A stretch of DNA of 64,000 bases, taken from positions 1 through 64,000 of the forward strand of contig NW_026615391.1 of NCBI RefSeq assembly GCF_000801105.2, written 5' to 3'. The stretch is from Raphanus sativus. Its lineage: Eukaryota; Streptophyta; Magnoliopsida; Brassicales; Brassicaceae. Every line of letters begins with the position of its first letter. The first letter of the stretch is position 1. The notes beneath the pieces were generated by a model. That model worked only from the letters and a program-made list of their open reading frames with translations. It made no database searches and had not been told where the DNA came from. Shown piece after piece: positions 10,234 through 22,100 of the stretch. The translations under genes were made by a program, and so were the position numbers.

Positions 10234-13232
10234 TTAGACAAACTTGATTTTGTCATTTGGCCATGCCACAACCGAACCCATTGCATCAGATATGTATTCA
10301 ATCTCTGAATTTGGCCTCCAGACTTTTGCATCATCGATCTTAGCCACATCAATCCACACCTTGCTTGCATTTGGACCTAGGAGTACAAAGTGGCACAACT
10401 CATTCGGATCCGTTGAAGCTACTCTTCCTTCAGCTACCTTACGTCCAGAGTTGTTGCAATCCAAGAGAATACACTTCTGCTTCGGACTTCTGGTCGAACT
10501 AGTGCTGCCTGGACTCTACAACTCAAACAAGACGACATAAGCAAGTTCCAACATCAATTAAGGACTCAACATCAATCATCATACAAATAAATAAATTAAC
10601 TTCATGTTAACAACATACCACTGCTTTTTTCTTGGCTGGTTTCGAAGGTGATGCTATTTTCTTGCCTGCACATTTAGTAGGTGTTACTTCTGTAGCAGGT
10701 GTAGGCATGACTTCAACCTTCAGGACTGGCCATGCTATTTTCTCGCTAAGTGCATCACCAATCAAGAACATATCAGCGGTTGGCCTCCACAAATAAGCCT
10801 GATCATTGAACACCTTCACAACTTCGATACTAACAGCATTGGGACCTAGAGGTATATTGTTAAGCATCTCTTTGGGCTTAGAAGAGCACATGAGACCTTC
10901 AGCAATAACCTCATCCTCGTCGTTGGTCCAATCATAGATCTTGCATCTTCGAGATTCACCTTCCTTGCTTTGCTAAAATGCAAGAAGGTAATGACTAGAG
11001 ATAACTCAATTGTTGTAAGAAGAAAATAAGGTACAAAAATTTACCATGGATACATCTTCAGAGCAGTTTGTATCCCTATCCAAGATCACTTTATCCATTG
11101 GCCAAGCTATCTTGTATCCCACAGCTTCATCAAGAGTTAACACGTCTGTTGTAGGCCTCCAAAGTGAAGCTACTGAGCTTAGTGCAGACTTAACTACGAT
11201 AGCCACTGCATTAGGACCAATTGGTATACGACCAATTTTGTACTTCGGTTCATCAGAGCAGAATTCTCCTTCACCAACAACAACATCCTCTGATTCAATC
11301 CAATCGAGTATTTGTACTCTGACTCCTACTTTGAATCCACCACTACTCTCAGATGCTTCAGCATCATCATTATTTTTCTGAAAGAAGGCAAAGGAAATCG
11401 TAAATGTCTTAAAACTAATTGACCAAATGTAATGAAAAGGATTACCTTCTTCCCAACTAAGTCTTGCACCATCCCCTTTAACTCTTGAATCTCAGTTTTC
11501 ATTTCTGCAATCTTTGCGTCTCTAAAATGCAGATATGCTAGCTTAGTAGCCGTAATCCCTCTACCAAACCCCCTTACTCGTCCAGGTTTGTCTTTTCCCA
11601 AAACCTTGCTTACAGCATCTTCCCTTATGTTATCAGCAGCTGATGTTGAGTCCATCTGACTGTCAAGTGACTGTATTTGTTCCTGATACATTCATTTAAA
11701 CACAAAATAATTCATTGACATAATCTATTAATTATACCCAATATATAACTTGCATAATTCTTACAATAGTCTCAGCAAACTGTGGCTTCACAGGTCTGCC
11801 ATCAGCATGAGTGTGTCCCGCAATCCAAACCTTCGATCTACTCACCTTACTTGGGTCTTTACTCCTTTTTTTCTATATAAAAACAGACATATCTCAGTAC
11901 CAGTTTAATCTAACAAGCTGAAGATGTTTGACTACTCTTTTACCATATCATCAGCTAAACGAAGCATCCCTTTGCGGCTAGTGGTGTGAGGAATCTGATT
12001 TCTTCTCATCGCTCTGTACTTGTTACTCGTTTCCTACAATATAAATATGACAGTGATTAAATCTATCAGATATGACCTTTAAGGATGAAACTTACTTAGT
12101 TGTAGATAACTCACCGTGAAAGATTTGGTAGTTTTACTCTTAACCCAAGAGTTCCACACTTGAATGGATGGGATGTTGCTCGGTTTTAAAGCTATTCTCT
12201 CAGCTGCAGTCTTCGCCACACGTACTTGTGACACCAGCCTCGACTTCCCAGCCCTCCACACATTTCCAAGCTGCTTGAAAATAACAGCTTTCTGCCAATC
12301 TTCTTGCAAGTTAAATCTCCCCTGCATCACAATAAGCAAGTTAAACATGTTATAATTTCATCTTGCGGTTCAACAAAACATACTAATGTATATATACAAA
12401 CCTGAATTTCTTCCCACATTGTTGCTTTAGTCGCTGCATCAAGATTTCTCCAATCAGCGAGTGTAACCGGAACATGTTCCCTCACAAGAGGACCAAGAAA
12501 AGACGATAGTGTTACTGAACCAGGTCCAATATGCTCACCAATGTCATTGAATGTGACCATAATCTTATCATTGGGATTTTCAGCCACTCTGCGCAACTTT
12601 GTTGGTCCTCTTTTATTTTTTTTTTGAACTTCCTCCCCTCCTAGCTCAACTCCTTCAGTACTAGGAATCTCATCATCTTGCGCAGTGCCATCTTCTTCCA
12701 TATCGCGAGCTTCTTCTTCATTCCCTTTCTCATTGAGAACTCCATCATCTTCCATATTGGCCTGTTCGTCTTCATTCTCTTTCCCATTGCCATCTCCATC
12801 TTCTTCAGCCTCTTTCCCATTGCCATCTCCATCTTCTTCAGCCTCTTTCCCATTGCCATCTCCATCTTCTTCAGCCTCTTTCCCATTGCCATCTCCATCT
12901 TCTTCAGCCTCTTTCCCATTGAGTACATCTTCTACCTCATCAACTCGGGGAATATATTCAGGTGTAACATCTTCTAGCTCATCATCATCATTATCAGGTG
13001 TAACATCTTCTAGCTCATCATCATCTTGAGCAGCCACTTTCTTGATTCTACTACTTCTTCTCGTTGGCGTTAGAACTAAACTCTTTTTAGGGGAAGCCGT
13101 TTTCTTTGCTGTAGCTTTCTTCACTTTTAGTTGCGGTCTCTTGTCCTCCAAGCCTTGATCTACTACCTCCAAGCCTTGATTACGTCTACTCCGACGAGAA
13201 CCAACTTTTCCTCCTCCTCTTGTCTTTGCCAT
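10234..13232 (-). CDS. TnpA-like CACTA accessory protein (Ptta/En/Spm type) with three C-terminal repeats
   Basis: Second gene of the CACTA element, expected to bind the subterminal motifs. I traced eight phase-consistent exons: 12402-13232, 12115-12321, 11944-12033, 11765-11872, 11446-11682, 11045-11377, 10619-10972 and 10234-10515, giving about 813 residues without a stop. Order: basic N terminus (MAKTRGGGKVGSRRSRRNQ); acidic low-complexity stretch with four 11-residue GKEAEEDGDGN repeats (~145-190); plant transposase region ([18 protein letters not shown], then WRNLDAATKATMWEEIQ, NVWRAGKSRLVSQV, SKVWIAGHTHADGRPV); short coiled coil (KIAEMKTEIQELKGMVQDL); then three related repeats, one each in exons 6, 7 and 8, marked by IGPNAV...LWRP...IAWP, LGPNAV...LWRP...IAWP and LGPNAS...VWRP...VAWP. 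The layout fits Transposase_24/Ptta proteins with a repeated C-terminal domain of DUF8039 type (name from memory). A TATA-like TATTTAAAT on the minus strand lies at 13577-13585. Confidence 0.8.
12781..12912 (-). repeat. In-frame 33-bp minisatellite, four copies, in the TnpA-like gene
   Basis: Four exact-looking copies of a 33-bp unit start at 12781, 12814, 12847 and 12880. Because 33 is a multiple of three, each adds the same 11 acidic residues (GKEAEEDGDGN) without breaking the frame. A shorter partial unit borders each side. Confidence 0.9.
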
Positions 13233-13822
13233 TTCTGAAACTAATAAAGAAATCCAAAATCAAATCGAAACCCACAATCATATTCAAAATCTAAACCGAA
13301 CAAACCCATAATCGAATCATGTGTTAACGCGGACATGCATGTGAAAAGAGATTCGAATCGAAGAGATACGATCAAATAGAACCCCAAAATCAAAGAGATT
13401 CGATGAAATTTTCTAATCTAAACCCACTATTGAAAGTTTCTAATCTAAACTCAGAATCAAATCGAAACTCATACCAATTGAAGCTTCCACTCGAGAGAAC
13501 TCTGAAGAACTTTGATGAGTCTCGGTTTCGATTTCGAGGAATGTGAAGAGAGTGAAGTGAAGAGAAATGGGTTTCGATTTAAATACTTAGGGTTATTTTT
13601 AATATATTTTTCATATACGATAGCATTTATTTTTTTATTTGCAATGGTAAGGCGCCTCCACTTACCAAATTAACGCGGCTGGATTATTTTATTTTGCCGC
13701 GTCTACAGAGATAGCTTATACATTCCAAAAACGCTATTATAAAGGCCCGTGTTGAAATACAATAGCAGAGACGCAAAAACCGCTATGCTACGACGCTATT
13801 AATACCCACATTTCCTGTAGTG
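13233..13822. repeat. CACTA right terminus: promoter side, subterminal motifs and inverted repeat
   Basis: Contains the leader and promoter side of the TnpA-like gene, then from about 13610 a cluster of CGCTAT/ATAGC-type motifs in both orientations, and finally the terminal repeat ending CCTGTAGTG at 13822. It mirrors the left end at 4880, and the termini match over at least 17 bp. Confidence 0.8.
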
Positions 13823-13823
13823 A

Positions 13824-16800
13824 GTTCAGTTAAAAGGAGGTGGAAATTACTTGTTGTGGTCTCGGCTTGTGAAGACTGCTGTGGGGAGGTTAGGGCTTTG
13901 GAACCACATCACTGATGATGGTCCAGAACCAGTGACCAAAGAAACCAAGGAAGGTGAAGATGCAAAGGAGCTTGCGGTTATTGCAGCTAAGAAGTGGATT
14001 CAAGAGGACCTCATGGTGTTGGCGATTCTTCAAGCTTCTCTTGAGGTTCCTATCCTAGAGAGTTACAGCTACTGTGAGACTCCTAAGCACTTATGGGAGA
14101 CTCTCCAAAAGACATTTGGGAACATCTCCAACTTAAGCCGAGTCTTTGAGCTAAAGAGAACCATAAACACTCTTGCTCAAGGAGATGTGGAGCTTACTAC
14201 ACACATGGGAAAGTTCAAGTCAATGTGGACTGAACTTGAGAGCTTGAGGCCGAACACTACTGATGAGGAGACCCTTATGGAAAGGAGGGAACAAGATCAG
14301 GTGTTTGGTTTGCTAATGACTCTCAATCCGAGCTACAAGGATGTGATCAAGCATATCTTAAGGTCACAGAAGCTGCCATCCATGGAGGAGGTTATGTCTC
14401 AACTTCAGAAGGAGGAAGGATCACTTGGCTTGTTTGGAGGGAAGGGTGAACTCACCATTGCTCATCAAGCTGAGGAGATACAAGCAAACAAAGCCGGGTA
14501 CAAGAGTGGAGAAAGGTTTGGAGGGAGTTGTGATCACTGCAAGCGACAGGGTCATAAGAAGCATCAGTGCTGGATTCTTCATCCTCACCTGAAGCCTACC
14601 AAGTTCAACCGAGACAGAGAAGCAAAGGCTCACCTTTCTGCTGAAGCAAGTGGAGCTGGATCATCCGGAACCACTTCTCATGTTCAAGCGGGTGAAAGTG
14701 AAGGAAAGGCCTTGGCATCTCATCACAGTGGAGGCAAGAGCATTGATCATGATGTGATCAAGAAGTCAGACATTGAGGCTCTCATCAGGGCACTCAAAGA
14801 GTCTGGTAACCCACTCGGAAACACTCTTGGTTACTCTTATACTGCTTATAATAGTTCTAGTAAGACTGATAGGTTGCTAGACATGATCAAGAGTTCTCAT
14901 GTTGTTCATCAAACTAGAAGTGTCTCGGATAGCTTGCTAGAATTGATAGGAAATGTGAGAAATGAAATTGACTTGCCTAGGACTCATCTTGCTAGAAACA
15001 TGTTTAAACCTTTGATCATTGATTCTGGTGCATCTCATCACATGATTAGTGATAATCATCTCATTAAGGAGATAGAACCTGCTCATGGTCATGTGTTGAT
15101 TGCAAATGGGGATAAAGTTCCCATTAGAGGTGTTGGCAAGTTGAGATTGTTTGATAGGGATTCTAAGGCATTTTATATGCCTGAATTCACTTCAAACCTT
15201 CTATCTGTCAAGAAGTGCACCACTGATCTTCATTGCAATGTCATCTTTAGTCCTAACGATGTGAAGTTTCAGGATATTGAAAGCAATAAGTTGATTGGAC
15301 AAGGAGCAACCAAGGGAGATCTCTATTTGCTGGAAGATTTAAGTCCAATTCCGAGTTCTTGTTTTTCTTTTAATTCTGTTTCTTCTTTAAGTAAGGATGC
15401 ATTGTGGCATGCTAGGCTAGGCCATCCTCATTCTAGAGCTTTAAGCTTAATGTTACCAGGTGTCATGTTTAATAAAGATTGTGAAGCTTGTATCTTGGGT
15501 AAACATTGTAAGACTGTCTTTCAAAGATCATCTACTCTTTATGAGAATTGTTTTGATCTTATTCATTCTGATGTGTGGACAGCTCCTTGTTTATCTAGGG
15601 ATAGTTACAAGTATTTTGTCACTTTTATTGATGAAAAATCCAAATACACCTGGTTAACAATGATTAAAACAAAAGATAGGGTGCTAGATGCTTTTAAAAA
15701 TTTCCAAGCATATGTTTCTAACCATTATAATGCCAAGATAAAGATTTTCAGATCAGATAATGGTGGAGAATATACTGGAAATGCTTTCAAAGATCATCTA
15801 GCCAAGCATGGGATTCTACATCAAACTAGTTGCCCATACACTCCTCAACAGAATGGAGTTGCTGAGAGGAAGAATAGACACCTTATGGAAGTTGCAAGAT
15901 CCATGATGTTTCACACCAGTGTCCCCAAGAGGTATTGGAGTGATGCTGTAATTGTTGCTTGTTATCTGATCAACAGGACACCAACCAAGATACTAGGAGA
16001 TCAATCCCCATTTGAAGTATTAAACAAGAGTCGGCCAGTGTTGGAACACTTGAGAATCTTTGGCTGTGTGTGCTATGTGCTAGTTCCTAGTGAGACCAGA
16101 AACAAGCTTGAAGCCAAGAGCACTAAGGCTATGTTCATTGGGTACTCTACGAGTCAAAAGGGTTACAAGTGTTTTGATACCAAGGCAAGAAGGATGTTGA
16201 TCTCCCGGGATGTGAAATTCATGGAGGATAAGGGCTACTATGAGGGTGAGAACTGGAAGGATCTTGAGGATTTAACTCAGCAATCTGACAGAGCCAGGAG
16301 CTTGAGGATTATTATGGAGGGGCTAGGCATTGGAGTGTCCCAGGATCAGAGTAGTCAAGAACACACTACTCGGGAAGAACAAGATATCTCCCACCTTGAG
16401 CATGAGGGGGGAGATGAGCATGAGTCTGAAGCTGGAGGTCATGGAGATCAAGGCTCGGATCCTGCTCAAAGTGGAAGAAGATCAGATGATGAACCAGCTG
16501 GTGATAGTGAGAGAGGTCAAGTGGTTGATCAAACTGAACAAGAAGAGACTAATGAAGGTCAAGAAGAAGCTGGCAGTGAACAAGAAGTGACTGAACAGCA
16601 AGTGGAAGTGCCTTTGAGAAGGAGCACTAGAGTAAGGAAGGATCCTTCCTCTTGGGTAAACACAAGAGTGTACTACAATGCCCAAGCAGTGGAGCATCCT
16701 TCTCAAGCTGTATGCTCCTTTGCTGAGTATCCTGAAGAACATTGTGCTTTCATGGTGAGCTTGGATGAGAGCTACGTTCCAAGAAGCTATGAAGAAGCTA

Positions 16801-17711
16801 TGCTAATCCAAGAGTGGAGAGATTCAGTCAATGCAGAGGCTGATGCAATGATAAGAAATGACACTTGGTATGAAAGCAAGTTACCTAAAGGAAAGAGAGC
16901 AGTTTCATGCAAGTGGATCTTTACCATAAAGTATCTACCTAATGGTAAGATAGACAGGAGGAAGACTAGACTGGTAGCAAGGGGCTTTACACAAACCTAT
17001 GGAGAAGACTACATAGATACATTTGCTCCAGTCGCCAAGCTTCATACTATCAGAGTAGTGCTGTCTCTTGCAGTCAACCTTGAGTGGGATCTATGGCAAA
17101 TGGATGTGAAGAATGCCTTTCTTCAGGGGGAGCTAGAGGATGAAGTCTACATGCTACCACCACCAGGAATGGAAGGGATGGTAAAACCAGGAAATGTTTT
17201 AAGACTGAAGAAAGCTATATATGGGTTGAAGCAATCACCAAGGGCTTGGTATCACAAGCTCAGCACCACTCTGAATGGTAAAGGATTCAGGAAGTGTGAG
17301 TTGGATCACACACTCTTCACTCTGGTTACACCAGGAGGTATCATTGTTATTCTTGTATATGTTGATGATATTATCATTACTGGTTCTGATAAAACAGGTA
17401 TACAAGATACCAAAGACTATCTCAAGTCTGTCTTTGACATAAAAGACTTGGGAGAGATGAAATATTTCCTTGGGATTGAGTTGTGCAGGTCCAAGGAGGG
17501 CTTATTCATATCTCAAAGAAAATATGCACTTGATCTTTTGAAAGATGCAGGTGCTTATGGAGGAAAGACTGCCAAGATGCCCATGGAGGATGGGTACAAG
17601 ATTCCAAGAGAGGGGGAGATGGAAGATAGCAAGCCATTTCATGATCCCAAGCTGTATAGGAAGCTGGTGGGGAAGCTGATTTACCTTACTATCACATATG
17701 TTTTGCAGTGA
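13824..17711 (+). pseudogene. Copia-1 gag-pol, 5'-truncated and ended by a frameshift
   Basis: Open from the CACTA border, where it enters in frame as VQLKGGGNYLLWSRLVKTAV, so no native start remains. Gag carries the zinc knuckle CDHCKRQGHKKHQC. Aspartic protease: LIIDSGASHHMIS. Integrase: WHARLGHPH...CEACILGKHC zinc site, then the catalytic triad in HSDVW, FRSDNGGEYT and AERKNRHLME. A long acidic linker rich in E, Q and G follows, then reverse transcriptase with WKWIFTIKY-like start, GLKQSPRAWY and the active site YVDDIIITGSD. The frame stops at 17709-17711, just after LIYLTIT. Against Copia-2 the cause is a 10-bp deletion near 17696, in the stretch that reads TRPDICFAVNQ there. The rest continues in another frame at 17708. 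Confidence 0.9.
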
Positions 17712-18316
17712 ATCAAGTCAGTCAACATATGCAACAACCCAAGGAGCATCATTGGAGAATGGTGGAGAGAGTGCTGATGTATATCAATGGAACTCAAGGG
17801 TTAGGTGTATGGATGGGGTGCAACAAGAGCACTGAAGTGGTTGGTTACTGTGATGCGGATTGGGCTGGTGATAGGAATGATAGGAAGTCTACAACCGGGT
17901 ACTGCACCTTCATTGGAGGGAACATGGTTACTTGGAAGAGCAAGAAGCAGAAGGTGGTGTCATGTTCAAGTGCTGAGGCTGAGTATAGAGCTATGCTGAA
18001 GCTTACTAATGAGCTAGTGTGGATCAAGGGGATCTTGAAGCACTTGGAGATCGAGCAAGCTACACCAATGACCATGCATTGTGACAATCAAGCTGCCATT
18101 CACATTGCTACAAACTCTGTGTTTCATGAGAGGACAAAACACATCGAGGTTGATTGTCACAAGGTAAGACAGATGATAGTTTTGGGAGTGATCTTGCCAT
18201 GTTACACTAGAAGTGAAGATCAGTTGGCAGATGTATTCACCAAGGCAGCAAGGCAAAAGACAATGGAGTCCATACACATCAGGTTAGGACTCATTGATCT
18301 TTCACCCACTCAATAG
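17708..18316 (+). pseudogene. Copia-1 pol C-terminal part: RNase H
   Basis: Continuation of the Copia-1 polyprotein after the 10-bp deletion. It starts at NQVSQHMQ and carries the Copia RNase H signatures YCDADWAGDRNDRKSTTGYC, SSAEAEYRAM and HCDNQAAIHIA, ending at a TAG at 18314-18316 after LGLIDLSPTQ. As it lacks its own translation start and depends on the upstream frame, it is not a separate gene. Confidence 0.9.
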
Positions 18317-18458
18317 TCCCCTGATCATGAGGTCTTTACTCTTTTTCCCTCATCAAAGTTTTGTCCCAATGGGTTTTCTTTGATGAGGTTTTTAATGAGG
18401 AAGATCTCATGGTCCTTCCAAGCTCGACTTGTTCCACATGGTCAAGCTTGAGGGGGAG

Positions 18459-19014
18459 TGTTGAAATGTGGTGAGAAGAGATGAGGAGTATTGTGATCAT
18501 GAAGAGAAGATGAGAAGAAAAGTAACTTGAGAAAAGTTACCACACAGTAAAAATAAAGTTACTGTGTGGTAACTAAGAGTGGGGTTAATCTAGTGAGTAA
18601 AAGAAGATGTGTGACACTGAAGGAAGAAGAGTATTAGCACAGTGACTCCTAGAGAAGAAAGGAGTCGACCGTTGGGAAGATATGGTCGCACAAACCAGGC
18701 TGGAACAGGCTGGAAAGGTGCATGAGCATGTGAGCATTCACAGCCAAGTATTAAGCTTCTTCCTTTTGACTACACATGCTTGTAATAGTGGTTTACTTGT
18801 CGAAAACCCTCTCTTACTCTCTACTATATATTTGTAATCACTTCTCTTAATGAAATCAACACTTTGGAGCCTCTTTCTCTCTAAGATCAAACATGATACT
18901 ATTTGAGCACTATTAGATCTAGAAACTCTTTTCTCATATTCTCTCTGATTCTCTCATTGTCTCTCTTAATCTCTTATCATTCTCTTAATACCTACTCTAT
19001 TCTCTAAAATCATA
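18459..19014 (+). repeat. Copia-1 3' LTR
   Basis: Begins TGTTGAAATGTGG right after the purine tract GAGGGGGAG; the TG start is typical. It contains a 15-bp perfect inverted repeat (18536-18550 and 18559-18573, GTTACCACACAGTAA) and a TATA-like ACTATATATTTG near 18821. The end is set at about 19014, where satellite-derived sequence in inverted orientation starts; without the other LTR the exact base is uncertain. Confidence 0.7.
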
Positions 19015-19150
19015 ACTTTCTATCCAGATGATTCCAGATTAGCCTGTTCGGACATTGGCAATATATTCATATTGGTTCATCCTGGTTGATAAGAATCATA
19101 TTATGCCATATGTCCGAACAGGCTAATCTGGAATCATCTGGATAGAAAGT
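19015..19150. repeat. 41-bp perfect inverted repeat at the satellite array border
   Basis: 19015-19055 is the exact reverse complement of 19110-19150, which is regular satellite (ATGTCCGAACAGGCTAATCT...). A 54-bp spacer of altered satellite separates the arms. So the first piece of the array is inverted relative to all following monomers. Confidence 0.95.
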
Positions 19151-22100
19151 GGGATATCTTCTTACTCACAACTCCTATGAGATTTATTCAACTTCCTGGT
19201 TATTCTCCACTGATTAGTGGTTCCAAATAAAGCTTCTTAGATCGTGGTTCATCCTGGTTTGATAAGAATCATGAAGATATTGCCATATGTCCGAACAGGC
19301 TAATCTGGAATCATCTGGATAGAAAGTGGGATATCTTCTTGCTCACAACACTTATGAGATTTATTCAACTTCCTGGTTATTCTCCACTGATTAGTGGTTC
19401 CAAATAAAGCTTCTTAGATCGTGGTTCATCCTGGTTTGATAAGAATCATGAAGATATTGCCATATGTCCGAACAGGCTAATCTGGAATCATCTGGATAGA
19501 AAGTGGGATATCTTCTTACTCACAACTCCTATGAGATTTATTCAACTTCCTGGTTATTCTCCACTGATTAGTGGTTCCAAATAAAGCTTCTTAGATCGTG
19601 GTTCATCCTGGTTTGATAAGAATCATGAAGATATTGCCATATGTCCGAACAGGCTAATCTGGAATCATCTGGATAGAAAGTGGGATATCTTCTTACTCAC
19701 AACTCCTATGAGATTTATTCAACTTCCTGGTTATTCTCCACTGATTAGTGGTTCCAAATAAAGCTTCTTAGATCGTGGTTCATCCTGGTTTGATAAGAAT
19801 CATGAAGATATTGCCATATGTCCGAACAGGCTAATCTGGAATCATCTGGATAGAAAGTGGGATATCTTCTTACTCACAACTCCTATGAGATTTATTCAAC
19901 TTCCTGGTTATTCTCCACTGATTAGTGGTTCCAAATAAAGCTTCTTAGATCGTGGTTCATCCTGGTTTGATAAGAATCATGAAGATATTGCATATGTCCG
20001 AACAGGCTAATCTGGAATCATCTGGATAGAAAGTGGGATATCTTCTTACTCACAACTCCTATGAGATTTATTCAACTTCCTGGTTATTCTCCACTGATTA
20101 GTGGTTCCAAATAAAGCTTCTTAGATCGTGGTTCATCCTGGTTTGATAAGAATCATGAAGATATTGCCATATGTCCGAACAGGCTAATCTGGAATCATCT
20201 GGATAGAAAGTGGGATATCTTCTTACTCACAACTCCTATGAGATTTATTCAACTTCCTGGTTATTCTCCACTGATTAGTGGTTCCAAATAAAGCTTCTTA
20301 GATCGTGGTTCATCCTGGTTTGATAAGAATCATGAAGATATTGCCATATGTCCGAACAGGCTAATCTGGAATCATCTGGATAGAAAGTGGGATATCTTCT
20401 TACTCACAACTCCTATGAGATTTATTCAACTTCCTGGTTATTCTCCACTGATTAGTGGTTCCAAATAAAGCTTCTTAGATCGTGGTTCATCCTGGTTTGA
20501 TAAGAATCATGAAGATATTGCCATATGTCCGAACAGGCTAATCTGGAATCATCTGGATAGAAAGTGGGATATCTTCTTACTCACAACTCCTATGAGATTT
20601 ATTCAACTTCCTGGTTATTCTCCACTGATTAGTGGTTCCAAATAAAGCTTCTTAGATCGTGGTTCATCCTGGTTTGATAAGAATCATGAAGATATTGCCA
20701 TATGTCCGAACAGGCTAATCTGGAATCATCTGGATAGAAAGTGGGATATCTTCTTACTCACAACTCCTATGAGATTTATTCAACTTCCTGGTTATTCTCC
20801 ACTGATTAGTGGTTCCAAATAAAGCTTCTTAGATCGTGGTTCATCCTGGTTTGATAAGAATCATGAAGATATTGCCATATGTCCGAACAGGCTAATCTGG
20901 AATCATCTGGATAGAAAGTGGGATATCTTCTTACTCACAACTCCTATGAGATTTATTCAACTTCCTGGTTATTCTCCACTGATTAGTGGTTCCAAATAAA
21001 GCTTCTTAGATCGTGGTTCATCCTGGTTTGATAAGAATCATGAAGATATTGCCATATGTCCGAACAGGCTAATCTGGAATCATCTGGATAGAAAGTGGGA
21101 TATCTTCTTACTCACAACTCCTATGAGATTTATTCAACTTCCTGGTTATTCTCCACTGATTAGTGGTTCCAAATAAAGCTTCTTAGATCGTGGTTCATCC
21201 TGGTTTGATAAGAATCATGAAGATATTGCCATATGTCCGAACAGGCTAATCTGGAATCATCTGGATAGAAAGTGGGATATCTTCTTACTCACAACTCCTA
21301 TGAGATTTATTCAACTTCCTGGTTATTCTCCACTGATTAGTGGTTCCAAATAAAGCTTCTTAGATCGTGGTTCATCCTGGTTTGATAAGAATCATGAAGA
21401 TATTGCCATATGTCCGAACAGGCTAATCTGGAATCATCTGGATAGAAAGTGGGATATCTTCTTACTCACAACTCCTATGAGATTTATTCAACTTCCTGGT
21501 TATTCTCCACTGATTAGTGGTTCCAAATAAAGCTTCTTAGATCGTGGTTCATCCTGGTTTGATAAGAATCATGAAGATATTGCCATATGTCCGAACAGGC
21601 TAATCTGGAATCATCTGGATAGAAAGTGGGATATCTTCTTACTCACAACTCCTATGAGATTTATTCAACTTCCTGGTTATTCTCCACTGATTAGTGGTTC
21701 CAAATAAAGCTTCTTAGATCGTGGTTCATCCTGGTTTGATAAGAATCATGAAGATATTGCCATATGTCCGAACAGGCTAATCTGGAATCATCTGGATAGA
21801 AAGTGGGATATCTTCTTACTCACAACTCCTATGAGATTTATTCAACTTCCTGGTTATTCTCCACTGATTAGTGGTTCCAAATAAAGCTTCTTAGATCGTG
21901 GTTCATCCTGGTTTGATAAGAATCATGAAGATATTGCCATATGTCCGAACAGGCTAATCTGGAATCATCTGGATAGAAAGTGGGATATCTTCTTACTCAC
22001 AACTCCTATGAGATTTATTCAACTTCCTGGTTATTCTCCACTGATTAGTGGTTCCAAATAAAGCTTCTTAGATCGTGGTTCATCCTGGTTTGATAAGAAT

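Larger units (their letters stand above)
4880..13822 (-). mobile_element. CACTA (En/Spm) DNA transposon, ~8.9 kb, two genes
   Basis: The element begins CACTACAGGAAATGTGG at 4880 and ends at 13822 with the inverse of CACTACAGGAAATGTGGG. The inverted repeats continue into a TAATAGCG motif that recurs many times in both subterminal regions, the usual layout of transposase-binding sites in this superfamily. Two minus-strand genes lie inside: a TnpA-like gene (10234-13232) and downstream a TNP2-like transposase gene (5333-9172). The bases next to the ends are TTC (left) and AGT (right), so the 3-bp target duplication expected for CACTA is missing. The right flank is Copia gag, the left flank is not. 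Transposition needs both proteins; the transposase is damaged, so this copy is probably not autonomous. Confidence 0.93.
13823..19014 (+). mobile_element. Copia-1: 5'-truncated Ty1/Copia retrotransposon
   Basis: Plus-strand Copia element without 5' LTR, primer-binding site or the first gag codons; it begins abruptly at the CACTA end. It keeps gag, protease, integrase, reverse transcriptase and RNase H in Copia order, a purine tract (GAGGGGGAG) at about 18450-18458 and a 3' LTR from 18459. It is the same family as Copia-2 (38063-50958), as the near-parallel proteins show. The 3' LTR end is approximate because satellite follows immediately. Confidence 0.9.

Noticed and set aside
12678..13029. 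Plus-strand serine- and phenylalanine-rich frames
   Set aside because: Mirror images of the acidic repeat in the minus-strand TnpA-like gene.
13851..13853. TTG at 13851 as the start of Copia-1 gag
   Set aside because: The frame is open upstream to the CACTA border and matches gag there; the true start is missing.
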